Source: M50B103 sp041667565 (GTDB lineage Bacteria; Fidelibacterota; Fidelibacteria; Fidelibacterales; Fidelibacteraceae). Taken from it: a stretch of 17,980 nucleotides of DNA. Location: the NCBI GenBank assembly GCA_964572745.1, contig CAZNFT010000037.1:1-17980 (forward strand), given 5' to 3'. The notes under the pieces were generated by a model. The model worked only from the letters and a program-made list of their open reading frames with translations. It was not told the DNA's origin and ran no database searches. Both the position numbers and the translations under genes were made by a program. This document shows positions 5,597-14,583 of the stretch, one piece after another (the first letter of the stretch is position 1; the number at the start of each line of letters is the position of its first letter).

Positions 5597-7927
5597 ATGA
5601 AACGCTTATTTCCACTGTTTCTGATCTGTTCCCTGCTCTTTGCGGGACACAAATTCCAAGAGGTCGATGATGTTATTCTAAACGCTATTTCAAGCAAGAT
5701 CTTCCCCGGAGCTACGGTTGCGATTGGAACTGCGGACTCAGTGTTATACAATCATGCCTATGGAAATTTTACCTACGATGCATCTTCGACTGAAGTTGAT
5801 ACTCTATCTATTTTCGATCTGGCCTCACTAACAAAAGTATTTGCAACATCAATGTGTATGATGAAATGTATTGATTCCGGACTCGTTTCACCCGAAGATT
5901 ATGTAAAAGATCATATTCCTGCTTTTGATAACAATAATAAAGGCTCTATCAAAGTTAAGCATCTGCTGACTCATACCAGTGGATTGCCTGCTTATACATC
6001 TGCGGCCTCTACTCGCTCTGAAACTTTAAATAAGATCTACAATATCAGCATGGCAAAATCTATCGGAAATTATACCTATTCTTGCCTGAATTTTATTATG
6101 AATATGCGCGTAGTTGAAGAAGCTACAGGCATGATGATGTGGGAATTTTATAAAAAAGTTTTTACCGATCCCATGGGATTGGAAAATTCCATCTTCTGTC
6201 CTGAAGATTCTCTGATATCCCGCTGTCTTCCCACAACGCCATCACTGCAGGGATCTGTCCATGATCCATTGGCAGCAGGATTAGATGGATATTCGGGGAA
6301 TGCCGGTTTGTTTTCCACCTCGGGTGATCTTGCTAAGTTTTCCCAACTAATGCTAAATCATGGGCGTCTTGATGGAACTAAATATGTCGATTCCACGACT
6401 GTTGTACTTTTTACAACTTTACAATCTGCAGCCGGTAGTCGTGCCTATGGTTGGGGCATTAACGGGTCTTCTGCCGGATCGCTTATGTCAGAACTAAATT
6501 ATGGCCATACAGGATATACAGGCACCTCGGCATTTATTGATCCCACGCGGGAACTCTTTGTTGTTTTATTGACCAACCGTGTTTATCCCAACGACGCTGC
6601 CAGTGTATCGTCGATACGCCAGGCAGTTGCCAATGCGGCTGTCCGTGCTTACGATGATATACCCGGCCAGGCAAGAATACATTCCATCACACATAATGAT
6701 GACGGAAGCTGGGATCTGCGTTGGGATTTTGTTAATAATGTCGATTCTGTCTTGCTGGTTGTAGATCTTGATGCCGGTAAAAGCGGACATAAAGAAATCA
6801 TGTATCCGGCCGACTCTTTATTAATTAAATTAGAAGCCATTAATCCTATTTGCCAAAGATCTATAGAATTGATCTCTTATTACAAAGGAAAGGCCGGCGA
6901 TCCTTCTGATACTTATTTTATAAAAGAAAGCTCGATAGATAAATTTGCCTTGATCGTTGATGGTTATGACCGTGTTTCAAACGATAAAGGTTGGAATTTA
7001 CCCTATCATTTTATTTCAGGATATTATGCCGATGCCCTACCAAAAACCTGGGGCTATACTACTTGCGATAATCAGGCCATCATTGATGGAGATCTTCTTC
7101 TTGCTGATTATGATTATGTTTTTTGGTTTTGCGGTGATGAAAGTAGATCAGATGAAACTTTTGACAATACTGAGCAAACTCATGTTAAAACTTATCTCGA
7201 ACAAGGAGGTTGTCTCTTTGTTTCCGGCTCAGAAATCGCCTACGATATTGACTATAAAGGCTCAACTTCAGACAAAAACTTTTATAATAACTATCTAAAA
7301 GCAAAATATGTTGCTGATGATTCCGGTGACTACACTATTTATGGCAGAGCCAATACCCGCTTTGATGGATTATCTTTTAGTTATGGTGGCTCATCTGCAC
7401 TTTACCAAGAAGATTATCCTGATGTTATCAAGGCAAGTAATGGTGGTAGATTTATTTTACATTATACCCGTACCGACTATGCCGGCGTTGCTTATGTTGG
7501 TCCCTTTGGAACTTCCAGCGATACCGGAAAAGTCATTACTCTGGGCTTCCCTTTTGAGACTATAGAAGGAAAAGACAAACGAATTGATCTTATGGGGCGT
7601 GTTGTTGATTTCTTTGAGTCAGCCAATGAGGTGTCTGTAGAAGATATTTTTGCACAAATTCTAGATGATTTTGAGCTAAACACTGCCTATCCCAATCCTT
7701 TTAATCCCAGCACAACTATAGAGTTCAGACTTAGCTACGACAATGAGATAAACCTTTCCATTTATGATATCAATGGCAGACTTGTTGAAACCCTGGTAAA
7801 TACCGGTTTATCAAAAGGCTCTCATTCCCTGATATGGAATGCAAAAGATTATCCTTCGGGTGTATATTTTGCAAATCTAAGCTTCAATGGAAAAATGAAA
7901 GTGCAAAAACTGATATTGCTAAAGTAG
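5597..7927 (+). CDS. Secreted serine hydrolase with C-terminal sorting-like domain
   Basis: A 776-residue exported multidomain protein. Residues 1-17 look like a signal peptide. Residues of about 22-355 are a beta-lactamase/penicillin-binding-type serine hydrolase with the nucleophile motif SLTK at 77-80, Y161-S-C as the second motif (usually YxN or YSD in this family), and HTG at 304-306 in place of KTG. Such enzymes act as peptidases, esterases or beta-lactamases outside the cytoplasm. Residues of about 360-445 look like a fibronectin-like connector. From about 448 a Rossmann-like ThuA/amidotransferase-like domain begins with 'ALIVDGYDR' and contains 'GGCLFVSGSEIAYD'; similar domains occur in xanthan-lyase-type and amidase-type secreted proteins. 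Residues of about 690-776 are a FlgD/Por-type sorting-like domain ('YPNPFNPSTTIEF', 'IYDINGRLV', 'PSGVYF'). A weak TGAGG ribosome binding site precedes the ATG. The substrate is unknown. Confidence 0.85.
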   Translation: MKRLFPLFLICSLLFAGHKFQEVDDVILNAISSKIFPGATVAIGTADSVLYNHAYGNFTYDASSTEVDTLSIFDLASLTKVFATSMCMMKCIDSGLVSPEDYVKDHIPAFDNNNKGSIKVKHLLTHTSGLPAYTSAASTRSETLNKIYNISMAKSIGNYTYSCLNFIMNMRVVEEATGMMMWEFYKKVFTDPMGLENSIFCPEDSLISRCLPTTPSLQGSVHDPLAAGLDGYSGNAGLFSTSGDLAKFSQLMLNHGRLDGTKYVDSTTVVLFTTLQSAAGSRAYGWGINGSSAGSLMSELNYGHTGYTGTSAFIDPTRELFVVLLTNRVYPNDAASVSSIRQAVANAAVRAYDDIPGQARIHSITHNDDGSWDLRWDFVNNVDSVLLVVDLDAGKSGHKEIMYPADSLLIKLEAINPICQRSIELISYYKGKAGDPSDTYFIKESSIDKFALIVDGYDRVSNDKGWNLPYHFISGYYADALPKTWGYTTCDNQAIIDGDLLLADYDYVFWFCGDESRSDETFDNTEQTHVKTYLEQGGCLFVSGSEIAYDIDYKGSTSDKNFYNNYLKAKYVADDSGDYTIYGRANTRFDGLSFSYGGSSALYQEDYPDVIKASNGGRFILHYTRTDYAGVAYVGPFGTSSDTGKVITLGFPFETIEGKDKRIDLMGRVVDFFESANEVSVEDIFAQILDDFELNTAYPNPFNPSTTIEFRLSYDNEINLSIYDINGRLVETLVNTGLSKGSHSLIWNAKDYPSGVYFANLSFNGKMKVQKLILLK

Positions 7928-7930
7928 GAG

Positions 7931-8034
7931 TAATTCAGAAGCTAAAAACGCACCCTAGCCCCTAGCCTTCCTGAGCGACGAAGCCTTGGCGAAATTGGTG
8001 GCGTAGGTAGAGGCAAAGGTATGCTAATTCAGAA
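7931..8034. repeat. GC-rich intergenic repeat flanked by 10-bp direct repeats
   Basis: The sequence taattcagaa occurs at 7931-7940 and again at 8025-8034. Between them, 7977-8020 is a GC-rich segment beginning cgaagccttggcgaaa and ending gaggcaaaggt. A related segment occurs near 8547-8612. The direct repeats would fit a small insertion with duplicated flanks, but 10 bases could also be coincidence or part of a larger repeat. Confidence 0.45.
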
Positions 8035-8128
8035 ACGGAAATATAGTCGACAGAAAGTAGCTAAGCAGAGGTAATTCGGTGATAGAGGGAAGCTCGCTCT
8101 TTTGCTATCAATATTGAAATGTATTGGC

Positions 8129-8458
8129 TTAGTCAATATTCTCTGTTAGGTGACGCAAAATCTCTTCTAAGTCCTCATCTTTGGACTCGATTTTTTTTAG
8201 ATACTGATTGATCTTAAACGCTAGAAAAAACCAAAAAACAATGCAAAATAGACCCAGAGCAAATGGAAAAGATTTAGGCGGGCTATTAAAAAGATTCCCG
8301 GCACCAATACCTAAAAGAACAACAGATTCTAAAAACAGAAATGCTATTTGTTTAGTTTTTTTTTGTCTGATCCACTTCTTAATGTTTTCAATAGTAACTT
8401 CTCCAAGTTTGCCCTCTTTCTGAGCTCTTTTGAGTTCCTTGACCAAAAATTCATTCAT
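8129..8458 (-). CDS. Small two-pass membrane protein, unknown
   Basis: The start is taken at the second ATG (8458, reading MNEFLVKEL...). The upstream ATG at 8473 has no ribosome binding site, and the GGAGA just after it is correctly spaced for the inner ATG. The result is a protein of about 109 residues. The first 40 residues are charged and helical (KELKRAQKEGKLGEV...). Two hydrophobic segments follow, around AFLFLESVVLLGIGAG and FPFALGLFCIVFWFFLAF, and then an acidic C-terminal tail (KDEDLEEILRHLTENID). It lies 213 bases downstream of the AddAB-like gene on the same strand, too far apart to assume an operon, with repeats between. I do not recognise a family. Confidence 0.65.
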   Translation of the reverse strand: MNEFLVKELKRAQKEGKLGEVTIENIKKWIRQKKTKQIAFLFLESVVLLGIGAGNLFNSPPKSFPFALGLFCIVFWFFLAFKINQYLKKIESKDEDLEEILRHLTENID

Positions 8459-8514
8459 TATATTTTTCTCCATTTTTAACTGTAGTCACAACCTGATATC
8501 CGAACTAAGCAGAA

Positions 8515-8542
8515 GCCAGATGTCAAAAGTCAGAAGTCGAAG
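8515..8542. repeat. 7-nt quasi-tandem repeat tract
   Basis: Four imperfect heptamers: gccagat, gtcaaaa, gtcagaa, gtcgaag. The tract directly abuts the GC-rich repeat that follows. Confidence 0.5.
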
Positions 8543-8620
8543 ACGTACCGAAGCCTTCTGGTCCGCCATAGCCTTGACGTAGGCTGAGGCGAAGGTGGTG
8601 GCGAAGGTGTACCAAAAGCC
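8543..8620. repeat. GC-rich dispersed intergenic repeat (second copy)
   Basis: The segment contains ccgaagccttctggtccgcc and then gacgtaggctgaggcgaagg, and ends with a short direct duplication of ggcgaaggtg. It shares the elements 'cgaagcctt', 'gtagg.(g/t)gaggc' and 'aaggt' with the segment at 7977-8020. It is far richer in GC than the neighbouring genes. Confidence 0.5.
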
Positions 8621-8672
8621 GGAATAAGAAAAAATTTATACAGACACAATGCATTGCGTATCTCTCAATTTT

Positions 8673-8700
8673 TCAACCATCAACCATCAACTATCAACAT
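8673..8700. repeat. 7-nt tandem repeat overlapping the stop of the AddAB-like gene
   Basis: Four near-perfect heptamers: tcaacca, tcaacca, tcaacta, tcaacat. Read on the minus strand, the gene's last codons (asn-val-asp-ser-stop) come from this repeat, so the stop codon lies inside the array. This is the cleanest of the heptamer tracts. Confidence 0.75.
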
Positions 8701-11700
8701 TTCCAGATTTCCACGCGCCTTCTTTCAATCGCGTATCTTTTCTACACAAGCCCTCGTAAGCACAATTTTTACAAGCATCTTTAAAGGCTTTCTCTGTAAT
8801 ATAGTATTTTCCATCAGCAATCTGAGAAAAAAGATCACCTAAATGTTCCTCAAATTCCCGGATAACAAAGCTATTCCTGCCCTGCTTAAATTCCCCATCA
8901 TCTAAAACATATTCTTGTAATCGTGTCGTTTTAGGATCTTTAAGCAATTCATAAAGAGCTTTCAATTCATAGTTTGGATATTCTCTTTCACAATATTTCA
9001 AATAGAGATAAAGTTGTGATAAAAGCATTTTTGACAAATAATTAGCTGTAATGCTTCCGGTCTTAAAATCTGATGCTATAAGTTTTGCTTCATCTTTGTT
9101 AATCATGACCTTATCAATACGACCTCGTAAATTTATATTAAGCTCAGGGTGCCCAAATTGAAGGCTATTGAAAGCTTTTTCACTCTGGATATCAGTGTAT
9201 TCCGAATATTTTTTATCAATAAGATCCAGATTTTTGACCAAGCAGTTTTTTGGGGATCCAAGTTCAAAATTCTTGCTATAGTACCTAAAATGGTCCATTT
9301 CAAGAGGATTATCTTTGTCGATCTTTTCTTCATCCAGGGCTTTATCCAAACAGTCGCGCATCAGATCCAATGCCGCTTCCATTTCCAGCGAATATCCCTT
9401 CTTGCCAATGAAAATCTCAAAGGTCTTATGGATAACATTCCCTCTCTTGCTGCTCCAATAGAGAACTTCATCCTCATCCAGAGGCGAACATTTAATAACC
9501 CTGTCAAAATAAAATTTCATAGGACAGGCAAGAAGCGTATCAACCTGCGTCACAGACAGTTCAAAAGCAGTTTCTTTTTCGCCCACATCTCCACTAAATT
9601 TTTCTCGTTTTCCATCAAGAATTTCATGGTGGCGTTCAATTAAAACAGACTCGCCCTGCCTGATCTTTTTATCCTGATATAAAAGTAGCTCTTCTCTGCG
9701 GCCCGTAATTTCATCATCTATGATTTTAAGATTTATGTCTTCAAGAAAGGAGGAGCGATTTTGCTCTTCACCGCTTTCGGCATGAGTGGATGTAGCAAAG
9801 ATCACATTTTCGCCCAACTTCAACCATTCCTCCATAAAATGATGATTCAAGGCCAGGGAGTAATCCTTATTCTTGATGAAAAATGGATTATCGCCTTCCT
9901 GTCGAGGAATATCGCCTTCTACCATACCAAGCACATAGAGTTTATCTGTTTGAACACCTAAACTATCCAGCAAACCAACAATGGGAATACCATTCCACTG
10001 ATCTCTGCGCGGAATACCCTCTTTTTTAACACGAAGAGCCATTTCATGGATAATAGCACTCATATCAATATGTCCAACCCGGCTCAAATCCTCAATGCTC
10101 GCCTCAAGCAGATCAATGAATTTATCACAAGCTTTACACATATCCATATTCTGATTGCTTTTAATACGCTCGACAAATTTAGAGGTTTTCTTTAATACTT
10201 CGTCAATATTCTTGCTAAGCCCGGCTATAAGATCAAGAGCATCCTGAGGAAGATCTCGCTCTTCCATGGGATATTTTCTGATATTTCTATCGTAAATATA
10301 GAGCTCATCTTTGGCTTTCATTAGAGGATGCAATAATATGGGTGATACATCTTTCCAAGCGGGATTCATTTTATTGGTCAATTCTAAATAATCCATTAAC
10401 AAGGCAATACAGGGAAAGTCATAAAGTGAACGAGGCCCTATATAGCGCGCCCTTAACCCAAACTTGGGTAGTTGTCGCTGCAAATGCGGTGCATATTTTT
10501 CCATGGAAGCAACAGCGATCATCACTTGCTCATTTGCGGCGACATTTTCATTGATATGCTTTGCCACAGCCAGCACTTCTTCACGAGGTGAAAAGGCTTC
10601 TATAAGCGTGTAGTTTTCTACCGGTTTTCCATCTATAAGACTTAATTCTATCAGCTCGGTTTCGGATTTTAATTTATCGATCACTTTTTGTTCCAGTTCT
10701 GTCTGCACATGAACATCCAATAATATGATACTCTCGGCTTCTACAGATATAATTTTATAAATTTGGTCCGCCGATACATAATTTACCTGATCATGTATGC
10801 CTTTATAAAAGCTCTTAAATTCTTCTTTTACCCGGCCTTTAACCAGCTCTTCGTTCCGCAATGCTTTGGCTAAATGGTCGGCTGTTCCATTTTTCATTCC
10901 AAGATGGTTTTGTCTGATCATAAGGCGTAATCTGTCCTGAGATAAAACTGCTTCGCTATCTTCATGCAAAAATTTGCTTAGCGTGCTAACTTTAATATCA
11001 GGCGCTAAAAGCCCGTCTCTTGCCAGCGCAAGATAAACCTGTTCTTCGTGTTGAGCCGATGCGCATAAGATAAGCTGTTTGCCTTCTTTTAAATTTGCTT
11101 TCAAGTTTGAAATATCCATAGCGCTGATCGGTAATTGAGCTTTTAATTCCATGCCTAAAGCCAGCTCGTCAAAATAGTTTTCCTGCCATCTTACCTCGAC
11201 TACTTCATTCAGCGATACAAAGTATATTTGTGCCTTCGCCTCTATGCCGTAGATCTGTTTCAGCATCCATTGATATGTTTGTAATTGTTTTTTATACGAT
11301 GCAAGCAAGCGCATATTGGCATCGGTTTTATAGTCTAAAATAAACCAATAATTAGCATCTTTATAAAGTAGATCAATAATACCATTAACCTGAAACACGT
11401 CTTTATCATTGCCCAACCAGGCCTTTATATTTAACTCGGGGTATTTTTCAATTTTCGGGTCTTGCAAAATCTCGGCAAGTTTATGTTTACTTGTGTTTTC
11501 CAGCCAGGGTTTTACTTTAGCAAGAAGTGCTTTGCGGTCAACCAGCGGATATGCCAGCGATATGTGCTCATTAATTTCTTTGATATGGTCTTCACTATTC
11601 AGCCAAGATCTTTCCATGCAATAGTGGTATAATTTTCCGGGAGCTGTACCGAGCCCTGTTTTACTTTCCTCAAAATCAAATTCTTGCTTTGTTCCCATCA

Positions 11701-14476
11701 GATCATGAGGTGAACAATAAATATATTTCCCGGCTTCTGAGTAATGTGTTTTTTCTTTCCAGGAAAGACTTTCCTTGCTAGTATCCATATCCACAGCAAA
11801 AACTCTTTCTTTATTGATAATCTGAATATCCTCAGACCAGTTTTCTATAAGAAAATCATCTTTTTCTGCACTGTCATCAAGCCCTAAAATATATTTGCTC
11901 CACCAACTGTTGGCCGTAGCTTTTTTGCCTTCGGACAATAAAACCACTTTATGTTTTGCACGGGTCACAGCTACATAAAAAACCCGCTTATCTTCAGCCT
12001 CTTCTTCTCGCTTGGTGATATCCTTAAGCCGTAAAAGTAAACCGGGTTTTTCATCTTCATTTAAAGATAAGGATATCTCGGGGAATTCCTCATAGCGACC
12101 GTAACGGAATTTTCCGGTATCATGTGCACCCTTTTGATTCATTTCAGGAATGATCACAATGGGATATTCAAGTCCCTTGGCTTTATGCACGGTCATAATA
12201 TGGACTCGAGTTTTTGCGGAGTATTCTGCCTGACTTTCATCTGCCCCGACTTTGATCTGATAATATAAAAATTCTCGTATATCGCGCAATGTTAAACCAG
12301 CGCGCTGTTGAGCCCGAAGGATATTCAAAGCTTTGTCAAAATTTGCCAATTGTTGTTCCGGCATCAATTCCGAAACATAGCCCAACTCTCGATCATCCTC
12401 ATCAAGAATGCCGGCGATCAACTCATCGATGGACTGTGTTTTACTTGCTTCTTGCCAGCTTAAAATATCCTGATAAGCATTCCTGAGTTCCGGAAAACTG
12501 CTCATAGTACTAAAAGCACTTAGATCCTTGCGTTTACTAAGCAAATGTATTTTGGGGTCCGGCAAAGCAAAAAATGGCGAGCGCAAAAGTCCTATTAAAG
12601 CATGATCGTCATGCGGATTATCTAAAACCGATATAAAATAAAAAATATCCTTCAAAGCGGATGACGAATAAAAATCTTTGCCACCTACAATAGAAACAGG
12701 AATGCCCAGCTCAGTAAAGGCCTGTAAATAATCCGATAGCTTAGTATAGCGTCTAAGCAAAATAGCAATGAGTGCTTTATCCTCACCGGGATCGATCTTG
12801 CTTCCCTGATGCTCAGCCAGCAAGCGTTTTACCTGATGAGCGGTATGATAAGCAGGCAGATAATCTTCCTCTTCCATATCACTTTCACACCATATTTTTT
12901 CAATAGCCGGAGAAATACCTTCCTTGTTGATAGGAGAACTTGTTTCCAAAAAATCCGCTTCGTAGGCTTCTTTTTCTTCACCCGGCCTTTTCATGATGCT
13001 GCTCATCAGAGTGTTGATCCCCTCATCAATAAAATCCTGCGAAGAACGATAATTGTCATTAAAATCCAAAGCCTCTCCCTGGATCTCTTTCACCAGATCT
13101 TCAGCTGTATTCATCACGGTCACATCGGCGTTATTAAAACGGTAAATGGATTGTTTTCTGTCTCCGACAATGAATAATTTTATATCTTCTCCTGCATCAA
13201 GTATCATTTTAATGATCTCCCAACGCAGGGGATTGGTATCCTGAAACTCATCCACCATAATATGTCTGTATCTTTTCCCAAGAATAGCTCTGGCGTCCGG
13301 ATTTTCACTCAGTAATTTATGTGTCAGAATAATGACATCCGAAAAATCCAAAACATCGCGCTGCATGCGAATATCCAGATAGTAAGCATTAAAATTTCTA
13401 TAGAAAGCGATGAAATTCTTTAACAAAGGAATGATCTTTTTGTCCACAGGACTTGGTGTTAACGAAATTTCTTTTTCATCGACTGTATTTTTCAGCAATT
13501 CAAACCAGTCTTTGACTTTCTCTTTATTATCACTCCAGTTTGTAGCTAAGCCTTTTAGTCTTTTTGTGTAAGTGCCTGCTTTTGTAAGAAAAACACTATT
13601 ACGAAGGATCTCAGAAACAAAAGTAGCACGATATTCCAAAGGATCAGAGATATCAAGCTCTGATAATTGCTGATGCATTTCCTTTAATCCAATAAAAAGA
13701 GCATCTTTGTCATTTTTGCAAAGAGACGAAGCCTCCTTCCAAAGACTTTTAAAAACCAAGATTAGATCATCAAGTTTCACATTCGGTGTATAACGCTTAA
13801 GCCAATCTTTCCAGATCTTTTCATCATTCTTACTTTCAAATTCCACAAGATATTCATCCAATACTTCCCGTGATGCATACATGCTTTTTAAGATCTCTTT
13901 GATCTGATAAAAAGAAAACTCCTCGAGTAAATTATCAAAACACTCGCTGTCGTTTCTAAGTCTCTCAGAGATCCATGTATCCAGACTTTCATTCAGCAGG
14001 CGTTTGGCATCATGGTCATCCTGAGACAGGAACTGCGGATCCAGGTCAAGTTTATATGCAAACTCTCTGAGTACACTTGCACAAAAGGAATCAATGGTGG
14101 AAATAGCATTTTGAGAAAAGTTATCCTTTAAATGTTTTTTATAATTCTTAAGTTTTTCATTTCCCTGCGTCCTTAAAGTCTTGCCAAAACCCGGCATTTG
14201 TTTTTCGATATCCTCAATAACTTCTCCCGATAAAAGCAGACTTACATCCTTATAAATACGTTCTTTCATTTCCGAAGCAGCTTTCTTGGTAAAGGTAATA
14301 ACAAGAATTTTTTTAGGATCTATAGACTCAATTGGCGTTCCATTTTCAGCTTCTTGGGCAAAACGATCAAGAATAGCAGCATAGCGTTTAGTGAGGGCAA
14401 AGGTTTTTCCCGCACCTGCACAAGCTTGTATAAAGATCGATTTATCGCAATTAAGGGCAGATATAAGTGGATTCAT
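8687..14476 (-). CDS. Single-chain AddA-AddB-like helicase-nuclease
   Basis: A 1929-residue DNA double-strand-break processing enzyme with AddA-type and AddB-type halves in one chain. Residues 1-860 are a UvrD-type superfamily 1 helicase with Walker A ACAGAGKT at 18-25 (K24), motif Ia TFTKKAASEM at 61-70, Walker B VDEFQDTN at 408-415, GDRKQSIYRF at 438-447, NYRSS at 475-479, MTVHKAKGLE at 761-770 and VAVTRAK at 835-841. Residues of about 940-1100 are the AddA PD-(D/E)XK nuclease (H951, D1035 in GIIDLL, D1048/K1050 in LDYKT, then QLQTY). From about 1120 the chain is AddB-like and starts without Walker A; it includes SPREEVLAVAKHI (about 1290) and LGMVEGDIPRQ. It ends in a second nuclease (D1788 in GRIDKV, D1803/K1805 in SDFKTG). 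Cysteines C1651, C1902, C1905 and C1911 match the AddB Fe-S pattern with C-x2-C-x5-C. AGGAG precedes the ATG. Confidence 0.9.
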   Translation of the reverse strand: MNPLISALNCDKSIFIQACAGAGKTFALTKRYAAILDRFAQEAENGTPIESIDPKKILVITFTKKAASEMKERIYKDVSLLLSGEVIEDIEKQMPGFGKTLRTQGNEKLKNYKKHLKDNFSQNAISTIDSFCASVLREFAYKLDLDPQFLSQDDHDAKRLLNESLDTWISERLRNDSECFDNLLEEFSFYQIKEILKSMYASREVLDEYLVEFESKNDEKIWKDWLKRYTPNVKLDDLILVFKSLWKEASSLCKNDKDALFIGLKEMHQQLSELDISDPLEYRATFVSEILRNSVFLTKAGTYTKRLKGLATNWSDNKEKVKDWFELLKNTVDEKEISLTPSPVDKKIIPLLKNFIAFYRNFNAYYLDIRMQRDVLDFSDVIILTHKLLSENPDARAILGKRYRHIMVDEFQDTNPLRWEIIKMILDAGEDIKLFIVGDRKQSIYRFNNADVTVMNTAEDLVKEIQGEALDFNDNYRSSQDFIDEGINTLMSSIMKRPGEEKEAYEADFLETSSPINKEGISPAIEKIWCESDMEEEDYLPAYHTAHQVKRLLAEHQGSKIDPGEDKALIAILLRRYTKLSDYLQAFTELGIPVSIVGGKDFYSSSALKDIFYFISVLDNPHDDHALIGLLRSPFFALPDPKIHLLSKRKDLSAFSTMSSFPELRNAYQDILSWQEASKTQSIDELIAGILDEDDRELGYVSELMPEQQLANFDKALNILRAQQRAGLTLRDIREFLYYQIKVGADESQAEYSAKTRVHIMTVHKAKGLEYPIVIIPEMNQKGAHDTGKFRYGRYEEFPEISLSLNEDEKPGLLLRLKDITKREEEAEDKRVFYVAVTRAKHKVVLLSEGKKATANSWWSKYILGLDDSAEKDDFLIENWSEDIQIINKERVFAVDMDTSKESLSWKEKTHYSEAGKYIYCSPHDLMGTKQEFDFEESKTGLGTAPGKLYHYCMERSWLNSEDHIKEINEHISLAYPLVDRKALLAKVKPWLENTSKHKLAEILQDPKIEKYPELNIKAWLGNDKDVFQVNGIIDLLYKDANYWFILDYKTDANMRLLASYKKQLQTYQWMLKQIYGIEAKAQIYFVSLNEVVEVRWQENYFDELALGMELKAQLPISAMDISNLKANLKEGKQLILCASAQHEEQVYLALARDGLLAPDIKVSTLSKFLHEDSEAVLSQDRLRLMIRQNHLGMKNGTADHLAKALRNEELVKGRVKEEFKSFYKGIHDQVNYVSADQIYKIISVEAESIILLDVHVQTELEQKVIDKLKSETELIELSLIDGKPVENYTLIEAFSPREEVLAVAKHINENVAANEQVMIAVASMEKYAPHLQRQLPKFGLRARYIGPRSLYDFPCIALLMDYLELTNKMNPAWKDVSPILLHPLMKAKDELYIYDRNIRKYPMEERDLPQDALDLIAGLSKNIDEVLKKTSKFVERIKSNQNMDMCKACDKFIDLLEASIEDLSRVGHIDMSAIIHEMALRVKKEGIPRRDQWNGIPIVGLLDSLGVQTDKLYVLGMVEGDIPRQEGDNPFFIKNKDYSLALNHHFMEEWLKLGENVIFATSTHAESGEEQNRSSFLEDINLKIIDDEITGRREELLLYQDKKIRQGESVLIERHHEILDGKREKFSGDVGEKETAFELSVTQVDTLLACPMKFYFDRVIKCSPLDEDEVLYWSSKRGNVIHKTFEIFIGKKGYSLEMEAALDLMRDCLDKALDEEKIDKDNPLEMDHFRYYSKNFELGSPKNCLVKNLDLIDKKYSEYTDIQSEKAFNSLQFGHPELNINLRGRIDKVMINKDEAKLIASDFKTGSITANYLSKMLLSQLYLYLKYCEREYPNYELKALYELLKDPKTTRLQEYVLDDGEFKQGRNSFVIREFEEHLGDLFSQIADGKYYITEKAFKDACKNCAYEGLCRKDTRLKEGAWKSGNVDS

Positions 14477-14583
14477 GGGAACTCCTAAGTGATTGAGATT
14501 GTTAACAAAGTGAAAATTACGAAATATATATCAAATTGATAAATAATTTTTTATATTCTTTTGAAAACATAAACGGAGGAAAA
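14477..14583. promoter_or_regulatory. Divergent promoter region between the AddAB-like gene and hflK
   Basis: A 107-base AT-rich spacer separates two head-to-head genes, so promoters for both directions should lie here. Several AT-rich -10-like and TTGATA/TTGTTA-like -35 sequences are visible, but I cannot choose a pair with good spacing on either strand. The reliable signals are the two ribosome binding sites: AGGAG for the minus-strand gene and CGGAGG (14573-14578) for hflK. Confidence 0.55.

Noticed and set aside
8081..8109. GATAG...CTATC hairpin downstream of the small membrane protein gene
   Set aside because: The outer stem is only 5 bp and the inner pairing is irregular, too weak to call a terminator.
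9149..9643. 164-codon open frame opposite the AddAB-like gene
   Set aside because: It is antisense to well-conserved motifs of the nuclease and shows no independent start signal or domain.
12809..13177. 122-codon open frame opposite the helicase domain
   Set aside because: It is a shadow of the helicase coding strand. The helicase motifs on the minus strand explain the conservation.
8687..14476. RecB-like single-protein interpretation
   Set aside because: RecB has one helicase and one nuclease in about 1200 residues. Here there is a second nuclease with an Fe-S cysteine pattern specific to AddB-type proteins, and the length exceeds RecB by about 700 residues.
14536..14583. Upstream TTG start for hflK
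   Set aside because: It would add 16 unlike residues and has no ribosome binding site, whereas GGAGG sits 5 nt before the ATG at 14584.
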